16,775 nucleotides of DNA from the NCBI GenBank assembly GCA_039809105.1, contig JBDHUJ010000032.1, positions 1-16,775 on the forward strand. Reading direction: 5' to 3'. The notes below the pieces were generated by a model. The model worked only from the letters and a program-made list of their open reading frames with translations, did not search any database and had not been told where the DNA came from. A program made the translations under genes and the position numbers. Source of the stretch: JBDHUJ01 sp039809105. GTDB lineage: Bacteria > Patescibacteriota > Saccharimonadia > Saccharimonadales > UBA4665. Position 1 is the first letter of the stretch. Every line of letters starts with the position of its first letter. Shown one piece after another: positions 8,740-16,654 of the stretch.

Positions 8740-9435
8740 ATGAACACTACCGAAGCAAAGCAAATTCTCGATAAAGTTGTGGGCCAGGTCTTTGGCTACC
8801 AGAACCCGCTGTCCTTGGAGGTTGCCATGCAGAAATTTGCGTTTGATGTACGGCTACCGCAGCAGGTGCACGACGTCGTCGACGGCTCTACTACTTGGGC
8901 GCAATCGGTCAATGCTTCGAGATTTATGAAAATGGACAACGCCCGGGCTCATCAGGACTCGACCGGTATGCGCTCGCCTAGGCCGTTGCAAGGCTTGCAG
9001 GATGTGCTTGCGGCCTGGAACGAGGTGAACTATACGACGACGGAGCGCTTGCTCGAGTCAATTAACGTTGCGGAGTCAGACAACCTACATAACTCCGAAA
9101 ACGTCTTCCGCTCGCAGGATATACGGCGTAGCAAAAACGTTATTCTTAGCGACAACATGACGAACTGTGAGTACATGGTTGCCAGCCAAGGTGTAGCAAA
9201 CAGCGCATTTTGTGTACGGGTCACCGATAGCGGCGAAGTTTCAAACAGCTTCGAAGTGTCGTGGTGCGGCAAAATAAATAACTGTCTGTTTCTGCATGAC
9301 TGCGGCGATATGCAGGACTCGATGTTCTGCACAAACATGAAGGGCGGCCGTTTCTGCATAGCCAACATGCAGTTCGACGAAGCCGAATACCGTCGTTTGC
9401 GCGACGAAGTCGTCCGCTGGGTCCTGTTAGGCTGA
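8740..9435 (+). CDS. Hexapeptide-repeat beta-solenoid-like protein, function unknown
   Basis: I do not recognise the family. Residues 1-106 form a unique N-terminal part. Residues 107-214 divide without a gap into 18 hexapeptides, for example SINVAE, SDNLHN, SENVFR, SQDIRR. In the first nine, position 1 is Ser/Cys, position 3 is often Asn/Asp, and position 4 is hydrophobic. From repeat 10 the pattern flips: Val/Ile/Leu/Met at position 1 and Ser/Cys at position 4. Alternating inward-facing small and hydrophobic residues suggest a beta-solenoid, but the consensus is neither the acyltransferase hexapeptide [LIV]-G-x-x nor the pentapeptide repeat. Cys is unusually frequent. No signal peptide is present. 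An SD GGAG lies 8 nt before the ATG. The gene is co-transcribed with the ATPase, which suggests a cytoplasmic partner or scaffold for it. Confidence 0.8.
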   Translation: MNTTEAKQILDKVVGQVFGYQNPLSLEVAMQKFAFDVRLPQQVHDVVDGSTTWAQSVNASRFMKMDNARAHQDSTGMRSPRPLQGLQDVLAAWNEVNYTTTERLLESINVAESDNLHNSENVFRSQDIRRSKNVILSDNMTNCEYMVASQGVANSAFCVRVTDSGEVSNSFEVSWCGKINNCLFLHDCGDMQDSMFCTNMKGGRFCIANMQFDEAEYRRLRDEVVRWVLLG

Positions 9436-9506
9436 CCGCAGGTCTCTAGCCCGAACAGGCCGCCGAACTCCGCGACCCGATCAAAGACATCAAATCCAGA
9501 ATGTAG
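9436..9506 (+). pseudogene. uvrB: Decayed copy of the uvrB 3' end
   Basis: This stretch aligns without gaps to 6608-6678, the last 71 bp of uvrB including its stop codon. About 59 of 71 positions match, and in the last 57 bp all 7 differences are transitions. Several are silent (GAG/GAA, CAA/CAG), one changes Leu to Pro, and one creates an in-frame TAG (9447-9449). Similarity stops right at the stop codon on one side and right at the solenoid gene's TGA on the other. It cannot encode a functional product and looks like the displaced tail of a former or foreign uvrB. Confidence 0.9.
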
Positions 9507-9527
9507 GTGTCACATGGTAAAAACTGG

Positions 9528-10427
9528 CTAAGCGGCGGGGGTGTGCGCGCTGGCAGGGCTCAAGTACTCAAATGCGTGCTTGAGCGCTCGGATGGCATGG
9601 CGCTCTTCGTAAACCAGGTTATGCCCAACCCCTTTGACTTCGTGTATAGCCAGTCCTGTCCGACTGCGGATAGCTTGCCACATAAACCTGTCGTACACAA
9701 CATCGTCGAGCCCGGCGATAACGATAGTTGGGTAGCGCAAAGATACTCGTTCTATCTCTTCAGGATTAGTGCCGCGCTCTATCATGCTGCGTTGGTGATC
9801 AATGGGTTGCATATTGAGGGCGGAACGAGTCAGGATGTTCGCTATCTCTCGGGAGTTATTCCAAAATTTAGGTTGGTCGGTAAAAAAGGCTTGACCCATT
9901 GACCATAAGGTACTCATACCGACGTGGTTTGGAAGTCGTTGAGTAAGCTCCCGCGCCCGAGCGGTACTAGCAAGCCCCGGGCCGATGTGCGCGACCCCAC
10001 GGATAGGGAGGTCACCTATAGTATCGACCTTTACGATATCATGCGCAGTCTGCGAGCCCAGTGATAAACCGGCAAGAATCAGGCCTGCTTTAGCGCTGCG
10101 TTCTCTGAGGTATGCTATACGGTCGGCAGCGGTTTCGGCTCGGGATGCGGTGTCTTGGCCGTTGTGAATCCCGACGCCATTGTTGCCCACAGTGGTCACA
10201 CTTGCTACCGGCAAGTCCTGTTGGGCATTCGTATGTACTGTGCTCGCCCATCTGTCGCCAGTTGCTTGTACAATGCCTTGAAAACATATAAGGTCAGGGG
10301 CAAGCCCTGTAAGCGCATGGTTAACACTCTCATGCACTAGGAAACTGCCGTGTGAACCCTCTACCCTGAAGTGGCTGTCGACAACATCACCGTTTCGGCT
10401 GGTTTCAAGAATTGTAACGTCTATCAC
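9528..10427 (-). CDS. Alpha/beta-hydrolase-fold protein
   Basis: Starting from GTG 10427 the product is 299 aa. It shows the nucleophile elbow GLSLG with Ser122, a strand ending in Asp241/Asp242 (IVIAGLDD) and a late His269 in GVGHN, which form a plausible Ser-Asp-His triad of the alpha/beta-hydrolase superfamily. APDLICFQG near residue 43 resembles the first core strand with the oxyanion loop, and a cap region lies about 150-225. Substrate is unknown; esterase, lipase-like or haloperoxidase-like activity are all possible. The frame stays open to 10724, but that part is antisense to gatC. GTG 10460 (310 aa) is an alternative start; neither has a clear SD. It lies between the uvrB relic and gatC and is transcribed away from gatC. 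Confidence 0.8.
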   Translation of the reverse strand: MIDVTILETSRNGDVVDSHFRVEGSHGSFLVHESVNHALTGLAPDLICFQGIVQATGDRWASTVHTNAQQDLPVASVTTVGNNGVGIHNGQDTASRAETAADRIAYLRERSAKAGLILAGLSLGSQTAHDIVKVDTIGDLPIRGVAHIGPGLASTARARELTQRLPNHVGMSTLWSMGQAFFTDQPKFWNNSREIANILTRSALNMQPIDHQRSMIERGTNPEEIERVSLRYPTIVIAGLDDVVYDRFMWQAIRSRTGLAIHEVKGVGHNLVYEERHAIRALKHAFEYLSPASAHTPAA

Positions 10428-10451
10428 AATTGCGTCGATTAGGTTGAGTGC

Positions 10452-10479
10452 AGTATACACCTTATGGTTCGTTTGTAAA
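10452..10479 (-). promoter_or_regulatory. Promoter for the alpha/beta hydrolase gene
   Basis: Reading the minus strand, TTTACA (10474-10479) and TATACT (10452-10457) are separated by 16 bp. Transcription would start near 10445, leaving about 17 nt before GTG 10427. It stands back to back with the gatC promoter, 3 bp away. Confidence 0.6.
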
Positions 10480-10482
10480 ATA

Positions 10483-10511
10483 CTGACAAGGGAGATTTTT
10501 TGCGATATTAT
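10483..10511 (+). promoter_or_regulatory. Promoter for gatC; leaderless start
   Basis: CTGACA (10483-10488) and TATTAT (10506-10511) are separated by 17 bp. ATG 10519 follows 7 nt after the -10 box, the usual distance to the transcription start. GGA directly abuts the ATG, too close to act as an SD. Confidence 0.65.
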
Positions 10512-10518
10512 GTAAGGA

Positions 10519-10812
10519 ATGGCAACACTTTCACGGGACGATGTCTTGAAGCTCGCGCGTTTGGCGCGAATTTCTTTGAGTGACGCAGAAGTAGAGGAGT
10601 TCAGTGGCGAGTTGAGCGCTATTTTGCAGTATGTCGAACAGCTGTCTTCCGTGGATGTTGAAGGGCTCGCGCCGACCAACCAGGTCACGGGCTTGACCAA
10701 CGTCATGCGCAAAGACGAAGTCATAGACTATGGCTACGCTCCTGCCGACTTGCTCAAAAACGTTCCTGCCGTGGAAAATAACCAGCTCAAGGTCAAAAGG
10801 ATGATTGGATGA
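10519..10812 (+). CDS. gatC: GatC, Asp/Glu-tRNA amidotransferase subunit C
   Basis: The 97-aa protein is the small subunit that wraps around and stabilises GatA and helps hold GatA to GatB in the GatCAB complex. That complex converts Glu-tRNA(Gln), and in many bacteria Asp-tRNA(Asn), to the correctly charged amidated form. It has the typical start SRDDVLKLARLARISLSDAE, followed by the helix ILQYVEQLSSVDVEGLAPT and a C-terminal RKDEV segment. Length is normal. It opens the gatC-gatA-orf-gatB cluster, 94 bp ahead of gatA. Confidence 0.96.
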   Translation: MATLSRDDVLKLARLARISLSDAEVEEFSGELSAILQYVEQLSSVDVEGLAPTNQVTGLTNVMRKDEVIDYGYAPADLLKNVPAVENNQLKVKRMIG

Positions 10813-10857
10813 ATGGCAGAATAAGGAATGAAGAATGTAGAATAAAGGGTAACCCCC

Positions 10858-10885
10858 TATCTTCTATCTTCTATCTTCTATCTTC
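10858..10885 (+). repeat. Heptanucleotide tandem array, TATCTTC x 4
   Basis: Four perfect TATCTTC units lie between gatC and gatA. The stretch before them (about 10818-10846) contains degenerate GAAGAAT/GAATAAG words that resemble the reverse complement of the array, with GGG-TAA-CCC between, so the spacer could fold into an imperfect hairpin. Confidence 0.85.
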
Positions 10886-10887
10886 TA

Positions 10888-10906
10888 GCCGAAACGGAGT
10901 TTCGGC
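10888..10906 (+). promoter_or_regulatory. Perfect hairpin carrying the gatA ribosome binding site
   Basis: GCCGAAAC-GGA-GTTTCGGC is a perfect 8-bp stem that ends directly before ATG 10907. The SD core GGAG (10896-10899) sits in the loop and its closing pair, 7 nt before the start codon. A stem placed here could present or mask the SD and would be a natural target for translational control. Confidence 0.7.
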
Positions 10907-12369
<1,463 letters not shown>

Positions 12370-12373
<4 letters not shown>

Positions 12374-12789
12374 GTGATGTTTTGAATATGTGGACGCTGG
12401 CAGCGGGTATAATCGGGCTGCTCGTGGTGGTGTTCGGCGCGGGCCTGCTGGCACGCCGCCGCCCGAAGCGGTTGAACCGGCAGTACTACCATGACAAATG
12501 GCAGACGTTGCAGAAGCTGCTTGCCAACAAAGAAACCTGGCCGCTGGCCATAATCGACGCCGACAAACTGCTCGACGACGCGCTGCGCCGTTGCCGCTAC
12601 AAAGGCAAGAGCATGGGCGAGCGGCTCATGACCGCCCAGCACGATATACAGGACAACGACGCCGTGTGGTCCGGCCACAAGCTGCGCAACCGCTTGGTAC
12701 ACGAAAGCGATGTCAAGCTGACGGAGAAAGAAGTGAAGCAGGCGCTCCTTGGTATCCGTGCCGCGCTAAAAGACCTGGGAGCATTGTGA
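12370..12789 (+). CDS. Membrane-anchored protein with HEPN-like RNxxxH motif
   Basis: The 139-aa protein has one N-terminal membrane segment (about residues 9-28), a basic RRRPKR stop-transfer stretch, and a cytoplasmic helical domain. That domain contains WPLAIIDADKLLDDALRRCRYKGKSMGERL and then KLRNRLVHES, where R106-N107 and H111 match the RNxxxH motif of HEPN ribonucleases. The arrangement (helix with AD-x-LLD-x-AL, then helix with RN-x3-H) resembles the HEPN fold, but this is a motif reading by eye. Similar small proteins are, as I recall, widespread and unnamed in Patescibacteria. The start overlaps the gatA stop (ATGA) and an SD GAGGAG lies inside gatA, so translation is coupled. A catalytic or a purely binding role is possible. 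Confidence 0.7.
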
Positions 12790-12839
12790 TGAGATGTGAA
12801 ATGAGAAATATGAAATATGAATGGGATGCATCGAGCTCA

Positions 12840-12867
12840 CTTTTCACTTTTCACTTTTCACTTTTCA
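12840..12867 (+). repeat. Heptanucleotide tandem array, CTTTTCA x 4
   Basis: Four perfect CTTTTCA units lie between the HEPN-like gene and gatB. The preceding stretch (about 12795-12820) has degenerate TGAAATG/TGAAATA words that resemble the array's reverse complement, so a long imperfect hairpin is possible. The unit differs from those at 3421 and 10858 but has the same 7-bp length. Confidence 0.85.
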
Positions 12868-12898
12868 GTAACCCGGCGAGTGCCAAGGGGTGCGGCGT

Positions 12899-14365
12899 AT
12901 GATATCGCAAGACGTTCGCGAACGGTACAAGGTGACCATTGGCATAGAATGCCATGTCCAGTTCAAGACGAAAACGAAGCTCTTCAGTGGGGCAGATAAC
13001 GATGCTCGGGAAGCTGCGCCGAATACGCTGGTGAATCACATAGATTTCGGTCTGCCCGGTGCGTTGCCCGTGTTGAACGAAGAAGCTGTGCGGCTGGCTT
13101 GTCGCGCTGCCTTTGCGCTCGGCACTGAACCACAAAAGTTTAGCAAATTCGACCGCAAGCATTACTTCTACCCGGACCTGCCTATGGGCTACCAGATTAC
13201 GCAGTACGATGAACCCATCATTATCGGCGGCAGCATAGAAGTCGACGTCGATGGCGAAAAGAAGACCATCGGTATTACCCGTGCCCACATGGAAGCGGAC
13301 GCTGGTAAGTCGACGCATCCAGCCGGTACCGATTACAGCTTGGTCGACCTGAACCGCGCCGGTACGCCATTGCTCGAAATCGTCAGCGAGCCCGACATGC
13401 ACAGTCCGGCCGAAGCCAAAGCCTACGCCAAAGAACTGTACCTGCGCATGAAGTACGCCGATGTTTCGGAGGCGAACCTGTACTACGGCAACATGCGCTT
13501 CGACGTGAACGTGTCGGTGAGTAAGACTGACGAGCTCGGCACCCGCACTGAAAGCAAAAACCTGAACAGCTTCCGCAGTGTCGAAAAAGCGGCCGAGTAC
13601 GAAATCAACCGCCAAATAGAAGTGCTCGAAAGCGGCGAAAAGGTCGTGCAGGAAACCCGCGGCTGGGACGACGCTAAGCTCAAAACCTTCAGCCAGCGCA
13701 CCAAAGAAAACGCCGACGATTACCGCTACATGCCTGACCCAGACCTCCCGCCGGTAGTTCTAACCGAAGAGTACATTACTGCAGTTAAGACCGATTTGCC
13801 GGCTTTGCCAGATGACTACCGCAAGATTCTGACCGACATCGGTATCGACCCCAGGACCACCGAAGACATCGTAGCCGTACCGACTACAGCTATGACCGTC
13901 AAACGCGTCTACGAGGCCGCAGGCGCGTCACACGCCAAACGCGTCGCCTTCTGGCTCCTCCAGCCCGCCTCCGACGAAGATTCAGATGATACTGCCACCA
14001 CTGTCATTCCCGCGCAGGCGGGAATCTATTCCCTTGACGCCTCACTGATAAAGCTCAGTCAAATGGTAGAAGAGAATAAACTTAGCTCCACCGCAGCCAA
14101 AGAAGTTCTAGCCGAACTGCTCAAGACTGGCGAAGACCCAGAAAAAATCGCCGAAGCCAAGAACCTCATCCAGGTCAGCGACGAAGGCGAAATCATAAAG
14201 ATTGTCGACCAAGTGCTGGCCGAGAACGAAAAGGCCGCGAACGACGTACGGAACGGCGAAATGAAAGCCATCGGCTTCCTCGTCGGTCAAGTCATGAAAC
14301 TCTCCCAGGGCAAAGCCAACCCCGCTCTCGCCACTACCCTCATCAAAAAACAACTCGGTCTGTAA
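12899..14365 (+). CDS. gatB: GatB, Asp/Glu-tRNA amidotransferase subunit B
   Basis: GatB binds the mischarged tRNA, activates its Glu or Asp side chain with ATP and transfers ammonia supplied by GatA. The N-terminal kinase-like domain begins VTIGIECHVQFKTKTKLF and contains HYFYPDLPMGYQITQYDEPI and AHMEADAGKSTH, including the metal- and ATP-site residues expected. The C-terminal YqeY-like tail ends IKKQLGL. ATG 12899 is preferred over the in-frame GTG 12890 because AAGGGG (12884-12889) then lies at 9-nt spacing. The product is 488 aa. Residues 369-377 (VIPAQAGIY) are encoded by a palindromic repeat placed in the linker before the tail domain, inside a poorly conserved Asp/Thr-rich stretch. Confidence 0.97.
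   Translation: MISQDVRERYKVTIGIECHVQFKTKTKLFSGADNDAREAAPNTLVNHIDFGLPGALPVLNEEAVRLACRAAFALGTEPQKFSKFDRKHYFYPDLPMGYQITQYDEPIIIGGSIEVDVDGEKKTIGITRAHMEADAGKSTHPAGTDYSLVDLNRAGTPLLEIVSEPDMHSPAEAKAYAKELYLRMKYADVSEANLYYGNMRFDVNVSVSKTDELGTRTESKNLNSFRSVEKAAEYEINRQIEVLESGEKVVQETRGWDDAKLKTFSQRTKENADDYRYMPDPDLPPVVLTEEYITAVKTDLPALPDDYRKILTDIGIDPRTTEDIVAVPTTAMTVKRVYEAAGASHAKRVAFWLLQPASDEDSDDTATTVIPAQAGIYSLDASLIKLSQMVEENKLSSTAAKEVLAELLKTGEDPEKIAEAKNLIQVSDEGEIIKIVDQVLAENEKAANDVRNGEMKAIGFLVGQVMKLSQGKANPALATTLIKKQLGL
14003..14028. repeat. Palindromic repeat of the GTCATTCC type inside gatB
   Basis: GTCATTCCCGCGCAGGCGGG followed by AATCTA forms an 8-bp hairpin ATTCCCGC-GCAG-GCGGGAAT (14006-14025). It equals the left half of the gatA element with compensating stem changes and is read in frame as VIPAQAGIY. 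Only a half element is evident here. Confidence 0.75.
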
Positions 14366-14395
14366 AGGAGGCGACGAATCTCGTCTCTGCCGGTG

Positions 14396-14424
14396 TTGTG
14401 CGGAAGGCTGACGCCATCTATACT
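14396..14424 (+). promoter_or_regulatory. Promoter for the membrane protein-Nudix unit
   Basis: TTGTGC (14396-14401) and TATACT (14419-14424) are separated by 17 bp. ATG 14434 follows 9 nt later, so any leader is at most a few bases. An AGGAGG at 14367-14372 upstream is not near a start codon. Confidence 0.65.
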
Positions 14425-14433
14425 ACATAATAT

Positions 14434-14934
14434 ATGTGGATTATGCTCCTTATCGTACGTATAGCCGCCCTTGTCTTCGCCGGGATTTCTTCGCCGCTGC
14501 TCGTACTTGGGTCGGGGGACATCGCCCTGGTGTTGGTCGGTGGGTATCTGGCTTTCTTTTTCCTGAGCGCAGGCGCGCAAAGCGCGTTGAAACAGCACCG
14601 GCCCATGCCTGCACGGCAAGCATGGTGTTTTGCGGGTGCGATTGTTGCGGGTTGCCTGGTATCGGTCCTCAGCGCCTGGCTTATGTCTGAGCTGCCCGGA
14701 ATCGACACGGGCGTCAGAGATACGGGCATATTCGCTGGCCTGCTGCCTGTGGTCGTGGCCATAACCTTGGGGCTAATTACTCTCTTCGTCGTCACTCAGC
14801 GCTTCCCGAAAGCTCCCGCTGCCTCGCCGGCACCCGCCGCTCCCCAGCCTGTGAATGCTCCCTCGGTACCTGCCGCTCCGTCGGCACCGCAGCCGCCCGC
14901 CGCCGACGCTCCAAAAAAGCCGGAAGTCACATGA
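14434..14934 (+). CDS. Small four-helix membrane protein with Pro/Ala-rich tail
   Basis: I do not recognise this family. The 166-aa product has four hydrophobic segments (about residues 3-25, 29-49, 63-84 and 98-121) and no obvious catalytic residue. The C-terminal 45 residues consist almost entirely of Ala, Pro, Ser and Val and end KKPEVT; they are probably disordered and may reach out from the membrane. The ATG is chosen for its position after the promoter. Its stop overlaps the Nudix gene start (ATGA), so the two are translated together. Confidence 0.75.
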   Translation: MWIMLLIVRIAALVFAGISSPLLVLGSGDIALVLVGGYLAFFFLSAGAQSALKQHRPMPARQAWCFAGAIVAGCLVSVLSAWLMSELPGIDTGVRDTGIFAGLLPVVVAITLGLITLFVVTQRFPKAPAASPAPAAPQPVNAPSVPAAPSAPQPPAADAPKKPEVT

Positions 14935-15485
14935 AGCAGTTTACTCGTATCGACCCGACCACTCGGCAGGATGTCGGAGTACGGTATAAAAGGACGGTAG
15001 TCATAAAAAACTATCAAACGGAAGACGGGCTGACGCACCAATTCACTACCTTCGGCAGCGAGGGCTCACGCGGCGGTGCGGTCATAGCGCTGACGCCGGA
15101 CTTGCAGGTGGTAACGGTGCACCAGTTCCGGGCCGGACCCGAACGCTGGGTGTACGACTTACCGGGCGGCGGACTTCGGAGCGGCGAGGACCCCGAGGCG
15201 GGCGCGCTGCGCGAACTTGCCGAGGAGACGGGCTACGTGCCTGGACGTGTGGAGTTCCTGGGCACGAGCCACGGCGATGCCTACACGAATTTTCAGCGGT
15301 ATTACTACTTGGTGACCGATTGCGTGCCTGGCGAGACAAAATTGGACCGCGAAGAGTCGGAGCAAGGGGCGGAGGTCCGCCTTATCTCAATCACCGACCT
15401 CATCGCCAACGCCAAGCAAGACAACATGACCGACCCAGTCGCCATCCTCCTTGCCTACGACAGACTGAAATCCCTAGAAAGCTAA
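14931..15485 (+). CDS. Nudix hydrolase, ADP-ribose pyrophosphatase-like
   Basis: The 184-aa protein has a complete Nudix box at residues 80-102: G-x5-E-x7-REL-x-EE-x-G-Y, with E95, E98 and E99 available for Mg2+ binding. Nudix enzymes cleave nucleoside diphosphates linked to another group. A beta-strand-rich N-terminal half with VHQFRAGPERWVYDLPGGG before the box is typical of NudF-like ADP-ribose or nucleotide-sugar pyrophosphatases, but the substrate is not proven by sequence. galU lies downstream beyond a terminator, which would suit nucleotide-sugar metabolism but is weak evidence. The gene overlaps the membrane-protein gene by 4 nt; GGAAG lies just ahead of the ATG. Confidence 0.9.
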   Translation: MKQFTRIDPTTRQDVGVRYKRTVVIKNYQTEDGLTHQFTTFGSEGSRGGAVIALTPDLQVVTVHQFRAGPERWVYDLPGGGLRSGEDPEAGALRELAEETGYVPGRVEFLGTSHGDAYTNFQRYYYLVTDCVPGETKLDREESEQGAEVRLISITDLIANAKQDNMTDPVAILLAYDRLKSLES

Positions 15486-15540
15486 TACAGTAAGCTCGGT
15501 AGCTATATCAAGAGCAAACTTCCTGATTGTAATAAAAAGA

Positions 15541-15588
15541 AACGTTCAGGGGTGGAGCATATTGCCCGGCTGAACGTTCCGTATTTTT
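15541..15588 (+). terminator. Rho-independent-type terminator after the Nudix gene
   Basis: A perfect 9-bp stem AACGTTCAG (15541-15549) with CTGAACGTT (15570-15578) encloses a 20-nt loop that can extend the stem with GG/CC pairs. CCG and then TATTTTT follow. It lies 56 bp after the stop codon at 15485 and ends the 14434-15485 operon. Confidence 0.8.
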
Positions 15589-15698
15589 ACGCTATCAGAT
15601 TAAGCCGGTTATACTAATGACTTTCCGGTGTATACCACAGGGTAGTGTAAAAAAGTATGCTGTACCCGAAGTTACATCGTTTGCAGAAAGGCTCATGG

Positions 15699-15704
15699 TA
15701 AAAT
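15699..15704 (+). promoter_or_regulatory. -10 box for galU; leaderless start
   Basis: TAAAAT is followed by CTACTG and then ATG 15711, the same 6-nt gap as for uvrB and the LOG gene. A -35 box is not clear; TTGCAG (15681) is too close. Further TATACT (15610) and TATGCT (15656) words upstream could be additional promoters. Confidence 0.5.
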
Positions 15705-15710
15705 CTACTG

Positions 15711-16622
15711 ATGGATAAAACACAGCGACACGAGCCAAAGAAAGTTACCAAAGCGGTCATACCGGCAGCAGGGTTCGGGACGCGGTTCTTGCCGCAGACC
15801 AAGGCTATGCCGAAGGAAATGATGCCGCTTATCGACAAGCCCATCATCCAATATGTGGTGGAAGAGTTGGTCGATGCCGGGATTAAAGACATCATTATCA
15901 TCGGTTCTAGCAATAAACGGGCCATAGAAGACCATTTCGACTTGCCCAGCGAAGACCTGCTAAACAACCTGCGTGCCGGCGGCGAGAAAAAGAAGCCCTA
16001 CATCGACCAGATAGAAGCCATCGCCAACATGGCAAACTTCGTGTACTTGCGCCAGAAAGGCCCGTACGGCAATGCCACGCCCATCGCGAATGCCGCACAC
16101 CTCATCGGTAACGAGCCGTTCCTGTACACCTGGGCGGACGACTTCTTTGTTTCGAGTCCGAGTGCGGTCAAACAGCTGATTGCAGTGCACGAGAAGTATG
16201 GCGGTGCGGTGTTCGCATGCAAAACTGCCGAAGACGACAGCGAGTATAAAAAATACGGATTTGTTTCTGGCGAAGAAGTCAGCCCCGGTGTACGAAAGAT
16301 GGATGCGATTATCGAAAAACCGGGCAAGGAAGCGGCGCCGTCTAGCTGGGCGAGTGTGAGCAACTATCTCTTTACGCCCGAAATATTCGAGTACATAGAA
16401 AAAGCAAGCGCTACCCATACTGACGGTGAGTTCATGATGCAGCCGATAGTCGATGCCATGATACGCGACGGCCTGCCGTATTACGCCTGTCAAATCCAGA
16501 ACGGCCGGTACTACGACACCGGCGACAAGCTGGAGTACCTGAAAACGGTTCTCGACTTTGGGTTGAGCCACGAAGACCTCGGGCCCGGGTTGCGCGAATA
16601 CCTTCGGTCCAAAATCATTTAG
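15711..16622 (+). CDS. galU: GalU, UTP-glucose-1-phosphate uridylyltransferase
   Basis: GalU makes UDP-glucose from UTP and glucose-1-phosphate for cell-surface glycans. The 303-aa length is normal. The nucleotide-binding signature AAGFGTRFLPQTKAMPKEMM is at residues 19-38, followed by KPIIQYVVEELVDAGI. WADDFF corresponds to the metal-binding Asp region, and EKP and GRYYDTGDKLEYLKT are conserved C-terminal landmarks. A short charged N-terminal extension precedes the Rossmann-like core. Only 32 bp separate its stop from the right-hand IS; a weak AACC-ATAAG-GGTT stem with a T-run follows the stop and might terminate it. Confidence 0.97.
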   Translation: MDKTQRHEPKKVTKAVIPAAGFGTRFLPQTKAMPKEMMPLIDKPIIQYVVEELVDAGIKDIIIIGSSNKRAIEDHFDLPSEDLLNNLRAGGEKKKPYIDQIEAIANMANFVYLRQKGPYGNATPIANAAHLIGNEPFLYTWADDFFVSSPSAVKQLIAVHEKYGGAVFACKTAEDDSEYKKYGFVSGEEVSPGVRKMDAIIEKPGKEAAPSSWASVSNYLFTPEIFEYIEKASATHTDGEFMMQPIVDAMIRDGLPYYACQIQNGRYYDTGDKLEYLKTVLDFGLSHEDLGPGLREYLRSKII

Positions 16623-16654
16623 TTCTCCGCCAACCATAAGGGTTTTATATACAA

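Noticed and set aside
6679..9435. A tyrosine-recombinase genomic island at uvrB
   Set aside because: The duplicated gene end fits, but no recombinase gene or relic is visible in the cassette, so the mechanism is left open.
9507..9902. 131-aa open frame on the plus strand
   Set aside because: It is the antisense of the alpha/beta hydrolase, which has a catalytic triad and a promoter.
10428..10724. Upstream extension of the alpha/beta hydrolase frame
   Set aside because: The frame is open, but 10519-10724 is antisense to gatC, and the extension crosses both divergent promoters. The hydrolase fold begins well after GTG 10427.
12890..12898. GTG 12890 as the gatB start
   Set aside because: It abuts the AAGGGG SD, whereas ATG 12899 has proper spacing and family sequence begins after it.
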